Shown here: positions 29,685 to 38,714 of the stretch, piece by piece
Layout of the letters: each line of letters opens with the position of its first letter
Numbering within the stretch: the stretch's first letter is position 1
DNA from: a virus
Direction: 5' to 3' (one strand)
IMG/VR virus record: IMGVR_UViG_3300042545_001134
Coordinates: 182,600 to 246,599 of that record
DNA: 64,000 bases
Position numbers and translations under genes: made by a program
The notes under the pieces: generated by a model
Database searches by the model: none
The model's input: only the letters and a program-made list of their open reading frames with translations
Told to the model about the DNA's origin: nothing

Positions 29685-30134
29685 TTATATGTTAATAATT
29701 ATAAAGTCTGACGAACTAAATGGTTCATTATTAATGTCGTAATCGATTCTAACCTTGGCAGTGTATGGTTTTGTTGAATTATCTGATACTCTAAATAATC
29801 TTTCATCATCTTGTTCACTCACACTTGAAGGTTGCTCGGGGTCCATATCCGCAGGGGTTATTCTAATTGATTTAATATCCAAATTAGGTATGTACTTCTT
29901 TACTGTGGTTCTTATCTCATCTTCAATAAGTTGAAACGTAACTGCATCATTTGGTTCAAAGATGAACTCATATAATCTTGTCCCAAAATCGGGCATATAA
30001 TATCTAGTACCCCTTCTGGTTAAAATTAAATGAATCAAATTTGCTCTAATTTCCCTTTCAGGTATTTCCGTCATGTTCAGGAAACTACCTTTTGAACTTT
30101 GTCTAAATGGGAAGTCTATACCATATGTCGCCAT
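29685..30134 (-). CDS. gp25: Baseplate wedge subunit, gp25-like (GPW/gp25 family)
   Basis: The product (149 aa from ATG 30134, MATYGIDFPF...) has the gp25/GpW fold signature: an N-terminal loop, then EIRANLIHLILTRRGTRYYM followed by PDFGTRLYEFIFEPND. This corresponds to the conserved I-x-x-x-L-x-T-x-x-G-x-R...P-x-F-G-x-x-L core. gp25 joins gp6 and gp53 in the wedge core and resembles the type VI secretion TssE. A longer frame from 30152 begins with TTG and is unlikely to be used, because the octamer variant TATTTATT ends 3 bases before ATG 30134. The gene is one base from gp6, and a terminator separates it from nrdA. Confidence 0.88.
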   Translation of the reverse strand: MATYGIDFPFRQSSKGSFLNMTEIPEREIRANLIHLILTRRGTRYYMPDFGTRLYEFIFEPNDAVTFQLIEDEIRTTVKKYIPNLDIKSIRITPADMDPEQPSSVSEQDDERLFRVSDNSTKPYTAKVRIDYDINNEPFSSSDFIIINI

Positions 30135-30171
30135 ACAAATAAATATAAACAATATAAGAATACTAGTAAAT

Positions 30172-30201
30172 AAAAAATCCCAACCTTTTCAGATTGGGAT
30201 T
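30172..30201 (-). terminator. Rho-independent terminator downstream of nrdA
   Basis: On the minus strand AATCCCAA (30201-30194) pairs with TTGGGATT (30183-30176) around a 10-base loop. It is followed by a T run that is six long if the stem's terminal bases are counted. It ends the leftward nrd/replication transcript before the gp25 gene. Confidence 0.8.
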
Positions 30202-30296
30202 GAGTATATGTTGTTTAGTTTTTCGCCCCCTGTATAACTAAACAAAATAGATGCTTGCGGTCGGCCGCGAACCATTAAGGGAGCCACCCACTTTTT
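30202..30296 (-). ncRNA. Candidate structured RNA element between nrdA and its terminator
   Basis: This gap of about 95 bases is markedly more G+C-rich than its surroundings. In minus-strand order it contains a GGG...CCC hairpin (GGGTGGCTCCC), a GCGG-CCGA-CCGC hairpin, then a perfect 10-bp stem TTGTTTAGTT / AACTAAACAA (30220-30211 with 30245-30236) with a 15-base loop holding GGGGG. The loop G run could pair with the upstream CTCCC, giving a pseudoknot. The terminator follows directly. No open frame of note is present. It may be a stable 3' RNA processed from the nrd transcript, or a 3' UTR protecting it; no known RNA family is recognised. Confidence 0.35.
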
Positions 30297-32726
30297 TTAG
30301 GAACCACATCCCTCACATTCAAACGGTGAATCAGTTGGTCTTGAACTCATAACCATTTCCATTAATTTCATTTCTTCTGAATTATCTTGGATAAGGTTAT
30401 TTGTACTTGGAACCTCTTGGGTTTCACTATTTGGTTTTGTTGTGGACATGTCGATACCTAACCCTTTAAGTGGGTCAACCGCGGATTTGGTTCTTAGATA
30501 GTACATACCGGTTTTAAGACCGAGTTTCCATCCGTAAAGGTGTGCCGCTAATACTTTCTGTTTACTTGCATTTGCGATGAATAAATTCAACGACTGAGAT
30601 TGGTCGATGTAAATAGAACGATTCGCCGCCATAGATAAAATTCTCTTTTGAGACATTTCCCATACGGTTTTGTAAACTTCTTTTACCTCAGTTGGTATTT
30701 CAGGGATATTTTGAACCGAACCATTCTCCATGATAAGTTTCTTTTTAATTTCGTCTGACCAAATACCCTTTTCAAGTAATGTTTTAACAAGGTGTTTATT
30801 AACTACCACGAATTCACCACCTAATGTTCTTCTTGAAAATAGATTAGATGTAAATGGTTCAAACGCTTCGTTATTTCCTAAAATTTGTGCTGTCGATGCT
30901 GTCGGCATAGGTGCTACTAACAATGAGTTTCTTACACCGTACTTAACAACTTCTTTTCTTAAAGACTTCCAATCCCATTTCTTACTTGTGTCTTTATCTG
31001 TTTTACCCCACATTTCATATTGGAAGATACCTTCAGATAAAGGTGACCCTTGGAATGTTTCATACGCTCCGTTTTCTTTTGCCAAATCTTTTGAAGAAGT
31101 CAATGCCGCAAAATAAATGGTTTCAAAAATCTCCGTTTGTAGAACATCTGCCGCGTCACTTTCGAAAGGTAGATTTAACATACAAAATACATCGGCTAAA
31201 CCTTGAACTCCTAAACCAACCGGTCTGTGTCTCATATTTGAACGTTTTGTTTCCTCAGTAGGATAGAAGTTCAAATCGATAACGTTGTTTAAGTTCTTTA
31301 CAACTTGGTATGTGTAATCATATAATAAATCATGATTGAATTCATTATCCAAGATGTATTTTGGTAATGCAATTGACGCTAAGTTACAAACCGCCTGTTC
31401 TTCGGGACTTGAGTATTCGATAATCTCCGTACATAAGTTTGAAGATTTAATCGTACCTAAGTTCTTTTGATTTGATTTGTAGTTTGCTGGGTCTTTATAT
31501 AACATGTAAGGCGTTCCTGTTTCAATTTGTGCAGTTAGAATTGCATCCATTAATTTTCTTGCCTTAACAGTTTTACGAGCCCTACCTTCTTGTTCGTATT
31601 GTTCATATAAACGAGTAAAAGATTTATCTTCAGGTGTATCGTATATATCAGATAAACCCGGCGCCTCATCAGGTGAGAACAAAGACCAATCCAAATCTTT
31701 CTCAACTCTCTCCATGAATAAATCAGGAGTCCACATTGCCAAGAATAAATCTCTTGCTCTCATTTCTTCTTTACCATGATTCTTTCTCAAATCAATAAAT
31801 TCAAAAACGTCAGCATGCCATGGTTCAAGATAAACGGCAAAAGAACCTTTTCTTTTACCACCTTGATTAATCCAACGAGCAACTTCATTATATGTTTTCA
31901 TCATAGGAAGAAGACCATCAGATTCTCCACCTGTTCCTCTAATGTAAGAACCCTTTGCTCTCACATCATGAACGTGTAATCCGATACCTCCGGCCCATTT
32001 AGAAATTTTAGCAACATCTTTAATTGTGTCAAATAAACCATCAATATCATCACCTTTGTTACCGATTAAGAAACAAGATGACATTTGTGCTCTACGAGTA
32101 CCGGCATTAAATAATGTAGGAGTTGCGTGAGTGTAGAAATGTAATGAAAGGTCGTCATATATTCTTAACGCCATTTCTAAATCACCATTACAAATACCAA
32201 CGGCAACTCTCATGTACATATATTGTGGTCTTTCAACAATACGATTATTGATTTTCAATAGATAAGAACGTTCCAATGTTTTAAATCCAAAATAATCGAA
32301 ATCAAAATCTCTTTCTTGGGTAATAGCACCATCTAAAACTTCTTTGTTTTGTTGAACAAATTTAGCAACATTATCATCAATCAAAGAGGATTCCTTATTT
32401 GTTTTAGGTTCAATGAAATGATGCAACTCCTTAATACACTGAGAGAATTTTTTAGGTGTTGTTTTATGTAAATTAGAAACCGCAAGTCTTCCGGCCAATT
32501 TCGCATAATCGGGATGTGAGGTTACTAATGATGCGGCTGTCTCTGCCGCCAATGTATCCAACTCCACAGTTGAAATACCGTCATATATACCCTGTGTTAC
32601 TTTTAATGTAACTAATGTTGGGTCAATAAATTCAATATTCAAATCATCACAAAAATGTTGTATTCTCCTTGTTATTTTGTCATATCTCATCTCCTCTAAG
32701 GAGCCATCTCTCTTTTTTACTTTCAT
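30297..32726 (-). CDS. nrdA: Ribonucleoside-diphosphate reductase, class I large subunit
   Basis: The 809-aa protein reduces ribonucleoside diphosphates to deoxynucleotides for phage DNA synthesis, with NrdB supplying the radical. It has an N-terminal ATP-cone (about residues 1-90, VKKRDGSLEEMRYDKITRRI). The active-site set is present: the Cys in QMSSCFLIG, the N-L-C-T-E-I segment with catalytic Cys and Glu, and the second redox Cys in AVCNLASIAL. The conserved PMPTASTAQILGNNEAFEP loop is also there. The C-terminus ends in C-E-G-C-G-S, the cysteine pair that regenerates the active-site disulfide. It lies 15 bases downstream of nrdB in the replication operon. No inteins or introns are seen. 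Confidence 0.97.
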   Translation of the reverse strand: MKVKKRDGSLEEMRYDKITRRIQHFCDDLNIEFIDPTLVTLKVTQGIYDGISTVELDTLAAETAASLVTSHPDYAKLAGRLAVSNLHKTTPKKFSQCIKELHHFIEPKTNKESSLIDDNVAKFVQQNKEVLDGAITQERDFDFDYFGFKTLERSYLLKINNRIVERPQYMYMRVAVGICNGDLEMALRIYDDLSLHFYTHATPTLFNAGTRRAQMSSCFLIGNKGDDIDGLFDTIKDVAKISKWAGGIGLHVHDVRAKGSYIRGTGGESDGLLPMMKTYNEVARWINQGGKRKGSFAVYLEPWHADVFEFIDLRKNHGKEEMRARDLFLAMWTPDLFMERVEKDLDWSLFSPDEAPGLSDIYDTPEDKSFTRLYEQYEQEGRARKTVKARKLMDAILTAQIETGTPYMLYKDPANYKSNQKNLGTIKSSNLCTEIIEYSSPEEQAVCNLASIALPKYILDNEFNHDLLYDYTYQVVKNLNNVIDLNFYPTEETKRSNMRHRPVGLGVQGLADVFCMLNLPFESDAADVLQTEIFETIYFAALTSSKDLAKENGAYETFQGSPLSEGIFQYEMWGKTDKDTSKKWDWKSLRKEVVKYGVRNSLLVAPMPTASTAQILGNNEAFEPFTSNLFSRRTLGGEFVVVNKHLVKTLLEKGIWSDEIKKKLIMENGSVQNIPEIPTEVKEVYKTVWEMSQKRILSMAANRSIYIDQSQSLNLFIANASKQKVLAAHLYGWKLGLKTGMYYLRTKSAVDPLKGLGIDMSTTKPNSETQEVPSTNNLIQDNSEEMKLMEMVMSSRPTDSPFECEGCGS

Positions 32727-32741
32727 CGTTTATTTTATTTT

Positions 32742-33719
32742 TTAGAAATCTATCTCGTCAAAATTCGTATTTAGGTCCTCTATAGACGAATTATTATTTA
32801 CCCCTGCCTTTTGGTATTCTGCAACTCTTTTTTCAAAGAAATTGGTTTTACCTTGGATGGCAATGTTCTCCATAAAATCAAATGGGTTTGTAGAGTTATA
32901 AACTTTATTAACTCCCAATGACATTAATAATCTATCGGCAACAAACTCAAGGTATTGTTTCATCAAATCAGAGTTCATACCAATTAATCTTACAGGTAAT
33001 GCCTCTAAAATGAATTCTTTTTCAATTTCCAATGCCCCACAGATTATCTCTTTAATTTTTTTATCTGATAATTTCTTTTCAATGTGGTGATTATATAAAT
33101 GACACGCAAAGTCACAATGCATTCCTTCATCACGAGAAATAAGTTCATTTGAAAAGGTTAAACCTGGCATTAAACCACGTTTCTTTAACCAAAATATAGA
33201 ACAGAACGAACCACTAAAGAAGATACCTTCAACCGCAGCAAACGCAATTAATCTCTCAACAAAAGAATCAGAGTTAATCCACTTGATTGCCCATTCTGCC
33301 TTCCTCTTGATGGCAGGTACCGTATCAATTGCATTGAACAAATGATTTTGTTCGTTCTTATCTTTAATGTATGTATCAATTAATAATGAATATGTTTCAC
33401 TATGAATGTTTTCCATCATAATTTGGAAACCATAGAACATTTTTGCCTCGGTATATTGAACTTCATTTAAAAAGTTAATACCCAAGTTTTCATTTACGAT
33501 ACCGTCAGACGCAGCAAAAAATGCCAAAACATTCTTAACAAAATGTTGTTCATCTGAATTTAGTTTATTGTCCCAATCATTAATGTCTTGGGCTAGGTCA
33601 ATTTCTTCTGCTGTCCAAAAACATGTTTCTTGTTGTTTATAAAGTTTCCAAATATCGTGATGTTCGATTGGAAAGATGACAAAACGGCCTGGATTCTCTT
33701 TAAGAATTTTTTCACTCAT
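32742..33719 (-). CDS. nrdB: Ribonucleoside-diphosphate reductase, class I small subunit
   Basis: The 325-aa ferritin-like protein has the di-metal ligands D72 (ASDGIV), E103 and H106 ([10 protein letters not shown]), E164 (AAVEGIFF), and E198 and H201 ([10 protein letters not shown]). Y110, seven residues after E103, matches the radical-bearing tyrosine of class Ia enzymes, so a Tyr-radical rather than a Tyr-less mechanism is expected. The radical would be passed to the NrdA active site. It is transcribed just before nrdA, and the order helicase-nrdB-nrdA indicates that nucleotide supply is co-expressed with replication. Confidence 0.96.
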   Translation of the reverse strand: MSEKILKENPGRFVIFPIEHHDIWKLYKQQETCFWTAEEIDLAQDINDWDNKLNSDEQHFVKNVLAFFAASDGIVNENLGINFLNEVQYTEAKMFYGFQIMMENIHSETYSLLIDTYIKDKNEQNHLFNAIDTVPAIKRKAEWAIKWINSDSFVERLIAFAAVEGIFFSGSFCSIFWLKKRGLMPGLTFSNELISRDEGMHCDFACHLYNHHIEKKLSDKKIKEIICGALEIEKEFILEALPVRLIGMNSDLMKQYLEFVADRLLMSLGVNKVYNSTNPFDFMENIAIQGKTNFFEKRVAEYQKAGVNNNSSIEDLNTNFDEIDF

Positions 33720-33739
33720 AGTATAAATTTTTTAATTGA

Positions 33740-35113
33740 TTAACGATTTAATGTTTCTTGTCTTTTCTTGAACATTTCTGCTGCTCTATTGACATTGGTT
33801 TTCACTGTTTGTTCTTGGTGACCAAGTAGAGTTGTCTGAGTCTCGGTGTCGATAATTAAGAATTTGTTATCGAACTTACAGTTGTTCCATATTACACCGT
33901 CTTGACCAATACGTGATTTCAGTAAGGTCATCGTTGCTAAATTGTGTTCTTTCTGTTCAAGTGTTTTACCTACTGATAAAACTACGTGACCAATTTGTGC
34001 CTTCTTAATAGAGCCACCCATTTGGTCTGTTGTTACCACCTCTGATGAAATAGATTCTCTGTTACCCTGAGTTGCCGTCCAAATTGCGATGTTGAATTCA
34101 GTCGTCATCGATTCAAGACTTCTCATAACAGAACCCTCACCTTTCCATTCTTCACCAAAATTAGACCTATCAGGGCTGATACAATCAACATAATCAATAA
34201 GTAACATGTCAATTTGTTTTCCTTCTGAAACTTGTTTTCTAATTCTTGATTTAATTTCAGATATTGTTACAGAATCACTTGGTAATTTAATAATACTAAG
34301 TGAACCCTTACATCTACCCTGAAGTTCCTCAACCATTTCTTTAACCTCTTCTTTTCTTTCTGGTTGTTCATCGGGTTCAATACCCGTCCAAATAGTGAAG
34401 TGTTTTCTTTTAATGTTTGCCGGATTATCTTCAAAAAATATTTGAAGTACGTGGAAATCGTGAACATATGCAGAGTTGGCGAACTTGGTTAACAAAGTGG
34501 TTTTACCGGTACCTGTTGGTGCCAATACAACTCCTAATTCACCTCTTCCTAAACCACCTTTCAACATATTGTCCAATCCGTTGATTCCGGTCGGTATTGC
34601 TTGTCGGTTGTCTTTTTCCAATGCGGCATCAATATCATGAAACACATCCATCGACTCTTCAGGTGGAATACCCACTTGTAATGCCTTTTGGATAATACTT
34701 TCAATTGTTTGATACTCATGGAATGCACCATTGTCAATAATGGTGTTTACCTTTTTTAGTTCTTTTCTAAGGTTTTGTTGTTTACAAAAGTTCAACGCCT
34801 CATCTTTAACCAATTGTTCGGTATCTTCTTTTTCTTTAATCGATTCGATAGTATCGAGGTGGATTCTGGCACTCTCTTGTGAGCCCATTTCAAGTACTAT
34901 CTTTTGACTTAAACTATCATAATTGGGAATTTTACCGTATTTCGTGTAAAGTTCCTTAATGTGTTGAGTGATGAATCTAAAAGAATTATTATCAAAGTAC
35001 TTGCTCTCGATTACATCAATAATTGTTTCCCCATATTTCTTATCCTCAATTATCGCCTTAATTAGTGCCTGTTGGAATGATGTTCCGAGAAGACCAAAGT
35101 TCTTTTCTGTCAT
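33740..35113 (-). CDS. gp41: Replicative DNA helicase, DnaB/T4 gp41-like
   Basis: The 457-aa protein has a RecA-like core with Walker A at residues 198-205 (APTGTGKT) and Walker B at about 303-307 (MLLIDYVD). It also has a DnaB-type C-terminal segment with the QMGGSIKKAQIGHVVLSVGK loop. The N-terminal 150 residues are helical and shorter than in bacterial DnaB. It would form a hexamer unwinding the fork 5' to 3' on the lagging strand together with the primase encoded at 2034-2981. Size is similar to T4 gp41 (475 aa). It sits between nrdB and an unassigned 147-aa gene in the replication operon. Confidence 0.93.
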   Translation of the reverse strand: MTEKNFGLLGTSFQQALIKAIIEDKKYGETIIDVIESKYFDNNSFRFITQHIKELYTKYGKIPNYDSLSQKIVLEMGSQESARIHLDTIESIKEKEDTEQLVKDEALNFCKQQNLRKELKKVNTIIDNGAFHEYQTIESIIQKALQVGIPPEESMDVFHDIDAALEKDNRQAIPTGINGLDNMLKGGLGRGELGVVLAPTGTGKTTLLTKFANSAYVHDFHVLQIFFEDNPANIKRKHFTIWTGIEPDEQPERKEEVKEMVEELQGRCKGSLSIIKLPSDSVTISEIKSRIRKQVSEGKQIDMLLIDYVDCISPDRSNFGEEWKGEGSVMRSLESMTTEFNIAIWTATQGNRESISSEVVTTDQMGGSIKKAQIGHVVLSVGKTLEQKEHNLATMTLLKSRIGQDGVIWNNCKFDNKFLIIDTETQTTLLGHQEQTVKTNVNRAAEMFKKRQETLNR

Positions 35114-35136
35114 GTTACAAAGTTATATTTTTATTT

Positions 35137-35580
35137 TTAAAGTTGGTAATTTAAATAAGTTGTTTCTAATACATCGGTAGATAGTATGTCAGTTAACACT
35201 GCCAAGTATCTCTTTAGATTAGGACGAATATCCACCGTATATCTCACCTTTGGATGGAAGAAATATGCGGGAATGATTCTTGAAATAAATACATCGTCAC
35301 CCATCTTAATTTCAAGAAGGAAATGTTCTTTTTCGTCATTATCACTGGTCTCTACATTGGTCAAACCATAAAAATATTCACGATTCTCATAGAGATAGTC
35401 GGAAGTTTTTATTCTCAAACCATCAAAAATTTCGTCTGAAATTTCTTTTACGTACTCATGTATATCCATCGAACGTCTAGATTGTGGGTTATGCTCTCTT
35501 ACGTTGAAAAAACGTTGGCAGATAATGTTTCCTTCAAGAGTTAAAAGGAATTCGAATTTGGTTACATCTTGATTATTCAT
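35137..35580 (-). CDS. Conserved-looking protein of unknown function in the replication operon
   Basis: A 147-aa protein, acidic in the middle, with alternating strands and helices (FEFLLTLEGNIICQRFFNV at the start, KRYLAVLTDILSTDVLETTY near the end) and no motif that I recognise. Its start overlaps the end of the exonuclease gene by eight bases and it is followed after 23 bases by the helicase gene. It is therefore co-expressed with replication proteins and could be a helicase loader or accessory factor. That suggestion rests on position alone; T4 gp59 (217 aa) is larger and differently composed. Confidence 0.7.
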   Translation of the reverse strand: MNNQDVTKFEFLLTLEGNIICQRFFNVREHNPQSRRSMDIHEYVKEISDEIFDGLRIKTSDYLYENREYFYGLTNVETSDNDEKEHFLLEIKMGDDVFISRIIPAYFFHPKVRYTVDIRPNLKRYLAVLTDILSTDVLETTYLNYQL

Positions 35581-36595
35581 TGTTTTTAATTTTTATTATT
35601 TTTTTATTTTTTTCTTTTCTTGTTAATCGGAGGAATGGATTTAAAAAATTAATCCACGCATCGTCTGATTTGGGTAAGAGAAGGAAGATACCATCTTCCA
35701 TCATCATCTTCATCGTGTTTTTATAAGAACGACCTTCGGGGTCCATTTTATCATGGATTAGTGATTCAACCGACTCCTTTGCCTCATCTGTTAGAAATGG
35801 GTTATCTAAACTTACTATTCGACTGTTAACATCAAAAAATTCTTCACCCAGTACCCCATATTTGGTCACTCCCGTGAGCAAATTGGTGATTAGACGATTA
35901 TCCCTATCCTGTTCGAATAAGTCGTTAAAACGGTTCCTAATGAATTCTAATGTAAGTTCTTCAGTTTTTAGTTCAGGGACAACTGATAAGAGTCTTCTAA
36001 CGCCGAGGTTTTTAATTCCTGCAATGTTATCTGACGGGTCACCACACAACATCTTTACTAATTTGATGTTCTCGATTCTAATCTCTTCGTGGTCATAAAC
36101 AAACATATCTTTTGGTTGATATAGTTTACTATGTGAAGGATTAAACAGTTTTGTGTTTTCTGAAACTAATTGTGTTAAATCTCCATCTGATGAGAATATG
36201 ATAATATTCTCCTTTGGTGAGTTTTGTGAATAGTATGCAACAGAATCGTCAGTTTCACAGTATTCGTATTCACCTTGACGGACAAAAAGTTCTTCCAAAT
36301 ATTGTTTTACTCGGTTTCTTTGTTGTCCGTATGCGGTTACTTCTTCTTCTGTTCTAATCCGACTTTTTCTATTCTCTTTGTATTGGTGATAGTATCTCTT
36401 GCGAGATGCAGAACCCTCTTCACCATCCCAAAAAACGACTATTTTGTCTAAATGGTGGATTTCAACCATTCTACGAAGGGTATTAATAAAGTGATATAAA
36501 CCACCAATATGATTCCCTTTGTAGAAATGATTTTTAAGTCCAAAAAACCCAATGGTCAATAAATTATCTCCATCAACCAATAAAACATTTGACAT
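35573..36595 (-). CDS. rnh: 5'-3' exonuclease / RNase H (flap endonuclease family, T4 rnh-like)
   Basis: The 340-aa protein has the PIN-like FEN acidic cluster: D8 (LLVDGDNLL), D57 (VVFWDGEEGS followed by the basic R-K-R-Y-Y clamp), D137/D139 (FSSDGDLTQLV) and D186/D189 (MLCGDPSDNIAG). A helix-hairpin-helix follows (GIKNLGVRRLL). These residues bind two metals and remove RNA primers and flaps during Okazaki fragment maturation. T4 RNase H is 305 aa. The C-terminus is very basic (RKEKNKKIIKIKNN), possibly for DNA binding. It is transcribed between the RecA-like gene and the helicase gene. Confidence 0.92.
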   Translation of the reverse strand: MSNVLLVDGDNLLTIGFFGLKNHFYKGNHIGGLYHFINTLRRMVEIHHLDKIVVFWDGEEGSASRKRYYHQYKENRKSRIRTEEEVTAYGQQRNRVKQYLEELFVRQGEYEYCETDDSVAYYSQNSPKENIIIFSSDGDLTQLVSENTKLFNPSHSKLYQPKDMFVYDHEEIRIENIKLVKMLCGDPSDNIAGIKNLGVRRLLSVVPELKTEELTLEFIRNRFNDLFEQDRDNRLITNLLTGVTKYGVLGEEFFDVNSRIVSLDNPFLTDEAKESVESLIHDKMDPEGRSYKNTMKMMMEDGIFLLLPKSDDAWINFLNPFLRLTRKEKNKKIIKIKNNE

Positions 36596-36634
36596 TTAGT
36601 CTTTTCGTATTAAACGTTAAACAATAAAATAAAA

Positions 36635-37657
36635 TTAATCCTCGTCTTCGTATCCGACTTCAAATTCGATACCTGCAATGTCAGTGATTTTTTCACCGAA
36701 AAGTCTTGTTCCAATGTACTCTAAGTTGTTCTTCAAGTAATCTTCTCTTGACTTCTTTTCTTCAACAGCGTCTCTCATTTTCATGAAACCGTGTGATGTG
36801 ACCATGATTTTTCCATCGGCGAATGAGATACCATTTACGTGGTTCTTCATTACTGAAATTTTACTTCTACTTCCGATGTTTGCCTTTCTACCTTTTCTTG
36901 TAATATCAATTTTAGTAGTACCGGCATTTTTTTGGTTACCAAATAAGAAAACTAATGTTGAGTTTAACCAAATTGATTCTCCTCCTTTTGCTTTAATTTT
37001 TGGTTGACCGTATGGATTATCAGGTAACTCAACCCATGGTTGGTTTACGATGATAAGTGTGTTTGTGTGTTTTTTATCCGCTCTTCTTGAACCTGAAATA
37101 CGTTGGTTAATACCCATACCGATTTTATCGGCCAATGTTGACGCATTATGTTGTTTACCACCTTTACCTTCAAATGTCATTTTACATGGAACAGAACCAA
37201 CAGAATCCCAAAGGAATAACAAATCATAAGGAATTGTACCTTTTTCTTGTGCATCCAATAATTCATTAATGAAATCAGTAATTTGTTCAATGTATTCAAA
37301 ATCATTTCTGAAAATGAATTGACCCGAATAAGTAATTTCACCCGTAGATTTGTCTAAATCCTCAGTTACGGGAATACCCATAATATCTGCGTGTTCAAAT
37401 GCAAATTTTTGTTCGGTGATAATAAAGACAGGAAGAATTTCTTTCTTGATTGCATCTGCGGCGGCAGATAAAAGTGCCGTAGTTTTACCTGTATCTGAAT
37501 GTCCTAAGAACATATTGATGTGTCCAAGTGCGGGACCGGGAATACCGGTTGCATCCAAGAACGCATCTCCAAGGTCTAAGAACCTATCAGGTTTGTAGGT
37601 CATTTTACTCGAATACTTCGAGATAACACTCGAAAAGTCTTGTTTCTTTATTGCCAT
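36635..37657 (-). CDS. uvsX: RecA-like recombinase (T4 UvsX-like)
   Basis: The 340-aa protein has a RecA/RAD51 core: Walker A at residues 52-59 (GHSDTGKT), a catalytic Glu candidate after the next strand (FIITEQKFAFE), and Walker B at 145-151 (DLLFLWDSVGSVP). A conserved NQPW segment corresponds to the RecA Q-loop strand. It would form filaments on single-stranded DNA coated by the neighbouring gp32-like SSB, driving recombination and recombination-dependent replication. T4 UvsX is about 391 aa, so this copy is somewhat short. It is the first gene of the leftward nrd/replication unit, directly after the SSB terminator. Confidence 0.92.
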   Translation of the reverse strand: MAIKKQDFSSVISKYSSKMTYKPDRFLDLGDAFLDATGIPGPALGHINMFLGHSDTGKTTALLSAAADAIKKEILPVFIITEQKFAFEHADIMGIPVTEDLDKSTGEITYSGQFIFRNDFEYIEQITDFINELLDAQEKGTIPYDLLFLWDSVGSVPCKMTFEGKGGKQHNASTLADKIGMGINQRISGSRRADKKHTNTLIIVNQPWVELPDNPYGQPKIKAKGGESIWLNSTLVFLFGNQKNAGTTKIDITRKGRKANIGSRSKISVMKNHVNGISFADGKIMVTSHGFMKMRDAVEEKKSREDYLKNNLEYIGTRLFGEKITDIAGIEFEVGYEDED

Positions 37658-37680
37658 ATTAATAATATAAGTTTTTTTTT

Positions 37681-37726
37681 AAAAAAAGGACACCCTCAAA
37701 GACAAAAAGTCCGTGAGAATGTCCTT
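37681..37726 (-). terminator. Strong rho-independent terminator downstream of the SSB gene
   Basis: On the minus strand an 18-bp stem (37726-37709 with 37703-37686; one mismatch, three wobbles) and a T5 loop are followed by five further T residues (37685-37681). It ends the SSB message 12 bases after its stop and insulates the UvsX operon. Confidence 0.92.
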
Positions 37727-37737
37727 GGGGGGTTAGA

Positions 37738-38583
37738 TTAGAATGGTAAATCGTCGTCAGATTCAGCTTCAGATTGTGCATCGTATACTGGTTCTGATGG
37801 TGTGGATGTTGATGGTGCCATTATTTGAGTTTCTTCTTGAGAATTTGAAACAAATTTCTTAGTTTCTGAATCCCATCTAGGAACTTCACCTTTAGCAATC
37901 ATCTCCAAATAGTCTTCAGGTTTTTTAGAGTAAACATCGTTCCATGTTAATTCGTCATTAACCCACGATTGTGAAACCGTTTCATCATTGTTTAATGGAC
38001 TTGCATCCTCATACATGATTGAACTAATGGTTGTGTATTCTCTACCGTTACCTGCCTTACTCAAACCAAGAGTAACAATTAAGTCACGTCCTGAATTGAT
38101 ATCGGTAATATCTCCTTTGTTTTTAAATAGTGGGAAAATTTTGTCAAGAATTCCTTCTTGCTTACTGTTGTGTTTAAAACGCCAGAACTTTGGTCCGTCC
38201 TGTTCGTTTTCACGGTCAATCACTTTAACGATGTAAAATTTACGTGCTCTGTACTGACGAGCAAGAACCTTGTCAGATTCTAAACCTGTCATCATTAACG
38301 CATCATAAACTTCGTTTAATGGAGAGCGTTTGCCCTCTTGTTTTGGGTCATAAAGTTTAAGCCAATTTCCATCAACTTGAACTTCGTGGAAGTACGCTTC
38401 TTTAAATGGAGAACTTCCGTCAGTCGTAGGAATGATACGGATTCTTTTTTCCCCACTTCTAGCACCTTTTGGTAAAAGGGTAGTGAAGTACTTTTTTAAT
38501 CGGTCTTCTTGAGACACTCTGTTTTGGTTGCCACTTGTGGCATTCTTGTTGTACTGTGCTAGTACTGAATCAAATGTTGACAT
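37738..38583 (-). CDS. gp32: Single-stranded DNA-binding protein, T4 gp32-like
   Basis: The 281-aa protein has the gp32 layout: a short N-terminal cooperativity region (MSTFDSVLAQYNKN), a central OB-fold domain rich in aromatic and basic residues (EKRIRIIPTTDGSSPFKEAY, KFWRFKHNSKQEGILDKIFP), and a flexible acidic tail ending D-D-D-L-P-F, the hallmark protein-interaction tip of SSBs. The zinc-binding Cys/His of T4 gp32 is not evident. It coats lagging-strand DNA and recruits UvsX, helicase and primase. Terminators lie on both sides, so it is a monocistronic unit, as expected for a protein needed in large amounts. Confidence 0.93.
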   Translation of the reverse strand: MSTFDSVLAQYNKNATSGNQNRVSQEDRLKKYFTTLLPKGARSGEKRIRIIPTTDGSSPFKEAYFHEVQVDGNWLKLYDPKQEGKRSPLNEVYDALMMTGLESDKVLARQYRARKFYIVKVIDRENEQDGPKFWRFKHNSKQEGILDKIFPLFKNKGDITDINSGRDLIVTLGLSKAGNGREYTTISSIMYEDASPLNNDETVSQSWVNDELTWNDVYSKKPEDYLEMIAKGEVPRWDSETKKFVSNSQEETQIMAPSTSTPSEPVYDAQSEAESDDDLPF

Positions 38584-38622
38584 AAATCTTGGTTTTTAAA
38601 TTGTTTATAGTAAAATATAGAT

Positions 38623-38651
38623 AAAAAAAGTCGAATTACAAAATCCGACTT
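38623..38651 (-). terminator. Rho-independent terminator upstream of SSB (end of the small-gene unit)
   Basis: On the minus strand AAGTCGGATT pairs with AATTCGACTT (38651-38642 with 38637-38628; one G-U) around TTGT, followed by five T residues. It ends transcription from the 78-aa gene and upstream genes. A weaker TCCCAA/TTGGGA repeat lies at 38687-38708. Confidence 0.85.
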
Positions 38652-38714
38652 CAAATATTTTCAAAAAAGTTGTTTTCCCTTATAAATCCCAATCTATGGG
38701 AGTTGGGACTGTTG

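Noticed and set aside
30135-30152. Upstream TTG start for the gp25-like gene
   Set aside because: ATG 30134 gives the family-like N-terminus and is immediately preceded by the octamer variant; the six-codon extension shows no similarity to the family.
30205-30245. preQ1-riboswitch-like tail AAAAACTAA in the element after nrdA
   Set aside because: There is no C-rich partner arranged as in the preQ1 class I aptamer, and AACTAAACAA pairs perfectly with an upstream TTGTTTAGTT. It also lies after a gene and before a terminator rather than in a leader.
30202-30296. Possible tRNA in the G+C-rich gap
   Set aside because: No cloverleaf with acceptor stem, anticodon arm and TTCGA-type T loop could be assembled on either strand.
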